Shown piece after piece: positions 8,226-11,410 of a DNA stretch of 11,410 nt (the stretch's first letter is position 1; each line of letters opens with the position of its first letter). Position numbers and translations under genes: made by a program. The notes beneath the pieces were generated by a model. That model was given only the letters and a program-made list of their open reading frames with translations. It made no database searches and was not told the origin of the DNA. The stretch is from Cephalothrix simula (Eukaryota; Nemertea; Palaeonemertea; Archinemertea; Cephalotrichidae): contig JAXIUW010202621.1 in the NCBI GenBank assembly GCA_035591015.1, forward strand, positions 1 to 11,410, in the 5' to 3' direction.

Positions 8226-10692
8226 CTAGTCCATTCTGCCTTTCAATGTTTTCTTTGTTACTTTGTCCTTTTCACTGAAAATACAATAAAATTTGTATTC
8301 ATTACTTTGAGGGGCCGCCAAATTATCCGTCAAAAGGGTGGGGATTTTCAAAAATCGGAGACACAATGGACAGGAGTGGGGGAGGGGGTTTTGAGCGCAA
8401 AAGGATTACCTATGGGTGACAGGCCCTTGTTAGCCGTAGAATCTTTTCCAGAAAAGCATGGCCCCCGAAAACGGGGGGGGAGGGGATATATACTCTCTGT
8501 GCGCTCCGAATAGTTTCAGGACGGAAACTTTGATACAGCAACTCATCGAAAAAATTAAATAGAAAGCCACGTTTACTGCTAATGCACACACTACCAGTTT
8601 ACATTTAATCTACCATAATCAATTTAATCGTTTAAACTTTTTAAGAAAACACGTTGCGTAAACAGTTTAGAAAAAAAGCGTATCACCAAATAATTAATTA
8701 CAAAATAATTGAAATGGTCCAATTCGTCAAATCGATAAAACTAATTTCTTTTTTTGCATACTTACATAATATATACAACAGCGCCCCAACCTGAAACAGC
8801 ATCACGATCAACGGCATTTAATAAAGCTTGTGACATTGTTTCAAAAAGATCATCGGGCCCCTGAAAAAGAATAAAATCATGAAATAAAAATTTTATGATT
8901 ACAACGTCTAAACAGTTAACGCTAACAAGCCCCAGAATAAAAATTGGAACACTCTAGTAAGTCATTATTGTCAAATATAAATAAACTGATTAACATTTAC
9001 ATGTATATTCACAGTTGGTAGACGGGGGATGATAAAGACGGATTGTCAATTATATCATCCCCGCAATCCGTCCATATCATCCACGCGCGTACATGTACTT
9101 CAGCATAGGGAATCCTGTTTATCATCCCCCGACAATACCAACAATGATATGACGTCATGAAATTAGAAAAAACATAGCTGTAAAACATGTTTTAATGAAC
9201 CCCTAAATAGGCCTATGTCAAAAATGATTGATTGTTTTGCCCTGCATTATTGATTATATTTTCATAATTCCATTTTCTGGTTTTTCTTTCTATGAGGTGA
9301 GAAATACATGTAGCTCAGCGTTTTCATTCGGGTATATACATAAACCAATCTACGGTATTGACTATGATGTTAAACAAAGTTAACTTCGATTAGCTCTGGG
9401 ATGGATCATCACGGTAGGAGACGCACGTCGATTTTTCCAGGTGGGAGGTTATGCCTGTAACTCTAGCTCAGCAAAGTGGAATTGCATAATGTCGAAAAAT
9501 GACCACAGTGAACTTAGCATAAACATTGTCTCACATGGTTAAAACGAAAACCCAGCCGGGGAACCACACCTGGAAAATTTTTATTTCACCCAAATTAACT
9601 CGAATTAACCCTAACCTTACACACTCCAAAACTTTTACCTTTTTGGACAACTTTTTTCTCGTCTTTAAGCACAGAACCTACCGTGTAGTAAACTAATAAC
9701 TGTTATGTTCGTTCAGAAGGGGGGGGTCTTCTTCAGTAGACTAAACAGAACCCTACATTTGTTCAAAGTCAAGTTTTTGAAATTGTACAATCTAAGGAAC
9801 TTTCAAAGGGGTTATGCATGATAAATGGCATCAACAATGTGAGAATAAACAAGAAACTCCCTAAAATACTGAGAAAAAATGTGAATGTGAAATGAAACCT
9901 TAATTTTAGCAAAAGCCCCCCGCCTAATCGCGAACCCCATTTGTGTATGTCAAAATTTTTCAGCGATCTGCGAACTAGTTCAAAATACTCACCAGATTTG
10001 GTTCATATAAAGATTCACACATTCCATACATCTGTTCAGAACATGTTCCACACACTACAAAGTCTTCAGTCACCATAGGGCAACCAATTAAATCTAAATT
10101 TGCTATAAATGGTTCAGCTGTTACAGGATCCAACCCAGCTATTACGGGTTCGACAAAGTATGGTCCAAATCTGAAAACAAAGGATACATTTTTATCTTTT
10201 TTTGAGTTATATTTAGCCCCCTTGTAGATCCAGAGAAAACGTGATAGTTTCCTATTGCATTTAAGTGTAATATTCAAGGAGAAAATGAACTCTACATTCA
10301 TGATAAAACGTACCTTCTTTCATATAATAAATTTGAAACCATTGCCATAAATGTTTTTGGCTTTAAATTTCTATTTTCTTTTAATTCGTATAATTTTGAA
10401 CGAAATTCGAGCCGCTGGGCACTAAAAAGTAAAATGATGAATGTATAATAAAGTAAACTAAGCAATAAAGATTGAATTGAATTTATAACTTTTTGTATTT
10501 TACGTACATGGTTTGAGCATCTGTCTGCAACCCCGGTAGTGCAACATACAAATGAGGACCTATTTCATATATCTTTTCAAAATCCATTGCTATTGTTTGT
10601 GCTTGCATACCAAATCGTAAATCACATCCTATGGCAACACAATTTTTTCCAGCCATCGCCATGGTGGCGGATCCATTTATTGACATTATACT
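8226..10692 (-). CDS. PSMB3: Proteasome subunit beta type-3, exons 2-6 (initiator exon not certain)
   Basis: Encodes beta-3, a non-catalytic subunit of the beta ring of the 20S proteasome, which degrades ubiquitinated proteins in cytosol and nucleus. Exons in transcript order are 10692-10508, 10421-10314, 10170-9993, 8860-8766 and 8274-8226 (TAG at 8228-8226). Every intron is GT-AG and all phases join. The product matches animal PSMB3 end to end: GKNCVAI near the N-terminus, [51 protein letters not shown] and a final GRMD. With a one-codon first exon the length would be 205 aa, equal to human PSMB3. As in the family, there is no N-terminal catalytic threonine or propeptide. Donors after exons 2 and 3 are both GTACGT. 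The frame is intact, so the gene is probably functional. Which exon carries the initiator ATG is the only open point. Confidence 0.96.
8275..8765 (-). other. PSMB3: PSMB3 intron 5 (491 bp)
   Basis: This is bounded by GTAAGT (8765-8760) and TTTTCAG (8281-8275). It contains a G-rich patch at about 8310-8490. That patch has a 68-codon plus-strand open frame without coding character. Confidence 0.8.
8285..8290 (+). promoter_or_regulatory. Possible polyadenylation signal of the PAN-like gene (AATAAA)
   Basis: This is the first canonical AATAAA on the plus strand after the predicted stop at 8102-8104. If used, the PAN-like transcript would run antisense across the whole last coding exon of PSMB3 (8226-8274). 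Confidence 0.3.
8861..9992 (-). other. PSMB3: PSMB3 intron 4 (1132 bp)
   Basis: This is bounded by GTGAGT (9992-9987) and CTTTTTCAG (8869-8861). Besides the 129-bp MITE-like element it holds a CRE-like TGACGTCA near 9150 and a G run near 9720. I see no nested gene. Confidence 0.8.
9014..9142. mobile_element. 129-bp MITE-like element in PSMB3 intron 4
   Basis: The ends are imperfect inverted repeats: GTTGGTA, then a diverged short stretch, then CGGGGGATGATAAA on each side. Inside, GACGGATTG (9037-9045) opposes CAATCCGTC (9064-9072), and the word ATCATCC recurs several times. There is no coding capacity and no clear target duplication. Confidence 0.7.
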
Positions 10693-10982
10693 CTGCAAAA
10701 ATCAATGTAAAAATCTAATGTAAATCTTTTGGGGGTTGCCACTGTTTCATGATTTTCATTTCCCCTGTCTTCCAGGACTCTTTGGAAATAATTTCGTGAT
10801 CTTTTTCAGGGGACGTGTTAGCATAAAAATTTGAAAAATTCATTAAGCAGCATAATTTAATGATAACCGTAAAGATTTTTTATGCGTAACATGCATGAAT
10901 CCTGAAATTCTATGCAGATCATTGCATACTATAATATATCCAAATAAAAAAAACAACTGGCGCAAGAAACAAATGATAAAAA

Positions 10983-11016
10983 ACCAAAGCTTTCGGCTTT
11001 CGCCTTCGTCAGTGGT
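10983..11016 (-). ncRNA. Hammerhead-ribozyme-like motif
   Basis: On the minus strand the order is ACCA, CTGACGA, A, GGC-GAAA-GCC, GAAA, GCTT, TGGT. This gives the CUGANGA box, a 3-bp stem II with a GAAA loop, the GAAA box, a minimal stem III next to a possible UH cleavage site, and a 4-bp stem I (ACCA with TGGT). Very short stem III hammerheads are known from Penelope-like retroelements. One extra A separates the CUGANGA box from stem II, so the copy may be inactive or a variant. It lies upstream of PSMB3 exon 2 on the sense strand, within the first intron if exon 1 lies beyond it. Confidence 0.45.
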
Positions 11017-11131
11017 ATGAAAATGGATTCTCAAAGTACCTTGACCGGGACTCAGCACCAGAGTTAAACCCCGATCCCGATCAGAAACTATTATTGAAAC
11101 TTTATCTTTCAAAATTCAAGGTTTGGATCAC

Positions 11132-11137
11132 CTGCAT
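11132..11137 (-). other. PSMB3: Candidate PSMB3 first coding exon (ATG CAG)
   Basis: Exon 2 begins in phase 0 at 10692 directly after TTTTTGCAG, so an upstream exon must supply the ATG. In this family the first coding exon can be as short as the ATG alone. The best candidate here is ATGCAG followed by GTGATC, giving Met-Gln before Ser-Ile-Met-Ser and a 206-aa product. An ATG followed by GTTAAT at 11347-11345 is the only ATG|GT alternative, but its donor is poor. The ATG inside exon 2 (10686-10684) could also initiate. The context of the 11137 ATG is not strong, and the true first exon may lie beyond the window. Confidence 0.25.
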
Positions 11138-11351
11138 GTATTTATTATGTACGACTGTACGTAGTTCTGCTGATAATCTGCTGGTTTCTTTGAAAAATAT
11201 GTTTAGAACATTATTTGGGATGATTTACAAAACATAGGTAATTTAGAATTGTGAAGGACATTAATTTCCATCAATTGTGTTTCAATGAATTGTTAAATCT
11301 ATTTCACGCTTCAAATATTCAAGCATTATAATATGTATTATTAACCATTTG

Positions 11352-11379
11352 CTGTACAATATTAATATTTATTGTACAG
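11352..11379. repeat. Short inverted repeat
   Basis: CTGTACAATA (11352-11361) opposes TATTGTACAG (11370-11379). A related CGACTGTAC at 11152-11160 is the reverse complement of 11374-11382. It could mark an element end, but little more can be said. Confidence 0.5.
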
Positions 11380-11410
11380 TCGCACTCAACAGTAGTGTAA
11401 TATTTTGTCG

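Noticed and set aside
8307-8513. 68-codon plus-strand open frame
   Set aside because: It lies in the G-rich patch of PSMB3 intron 5; low-complexity composition, no motif.
9975-10301. 108-codon minus-strand open frame as a gene of its own
   Set aside because: Only 9993-10170 is coding (PSMB3 exon 4); the rest is intron read-through.
10843-11112. 89-codon minus-strand open frame
   Set aside because: It reads across the hammerhead-like motif and has no recognisable protein; better explained as non-coding element sequence.

Overview
The window looks like nuclear DNA of an intron-rich, AT-rich animal; I cannot fix the phylum. The firmest evidence is a spliced PSMB3 gene (proteasome subunit beta type-3) on the minus strand, with GT-AG introns of 86 to 1132 bp. 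Next to it is a short secreted PAN/apple-like protein gene with metazoan-style exons. Many small inverted-repeat elements sit in introns and spacers. No operons, ribosome binding sites, tRNA or rRNA genes were seen.

Layout. 1-330: a GC-rich block with a degenerate direct repeat. About 323-3313: no intact gene, but a chain of same-strand (+) open stretches broken by stops and frame changes, which reads like one decayed protein-coding sequence of unknown family. A five-copy palindromic 14-mer array (967-1056) lies inside it. 3314-3647: unassigned. 3654-4153: a 500-bp element with inverted termini, flanked by a GGTATA duplication. 4160-5200: AT-rich, with a few open stretches of coding-like texture (notably 4500-4709). 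5203-5311: a near-perfect fold-back element. 5454-5552: a ~100-bp inverted-repeat element. 5596-5858 (-): the 5' part of a gene with a signal peptide. 6778-8104 (+): the four-exon PAN/apple-like gene, with repeats in its introns. 8226-10692 (-): PSMB3 exons 2-6. 10693-11410: PSMB3 first intron and upstream sequence, containing a hammerhead-ribozyme-like motif on the gene's sense strand.

Relationships. The small secreted gene (-) and the PAN-like gene (+) are divergent, about 0.9 kb apart. The PAN-like gene and PSMB3 are convergent, with only 121 bp between predicted stop codons, so their 3' UTRs probably overlap. PSMB3 is a housekeeping proteasome gene; nothing ties its function to its neighbours. 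The observations most worth following up are the decayed ORF tract, the hammerhead-like motif in the PSMB3 intron, the hairpin around the PAN-like start codon, and the fold-back and MITE-like families.
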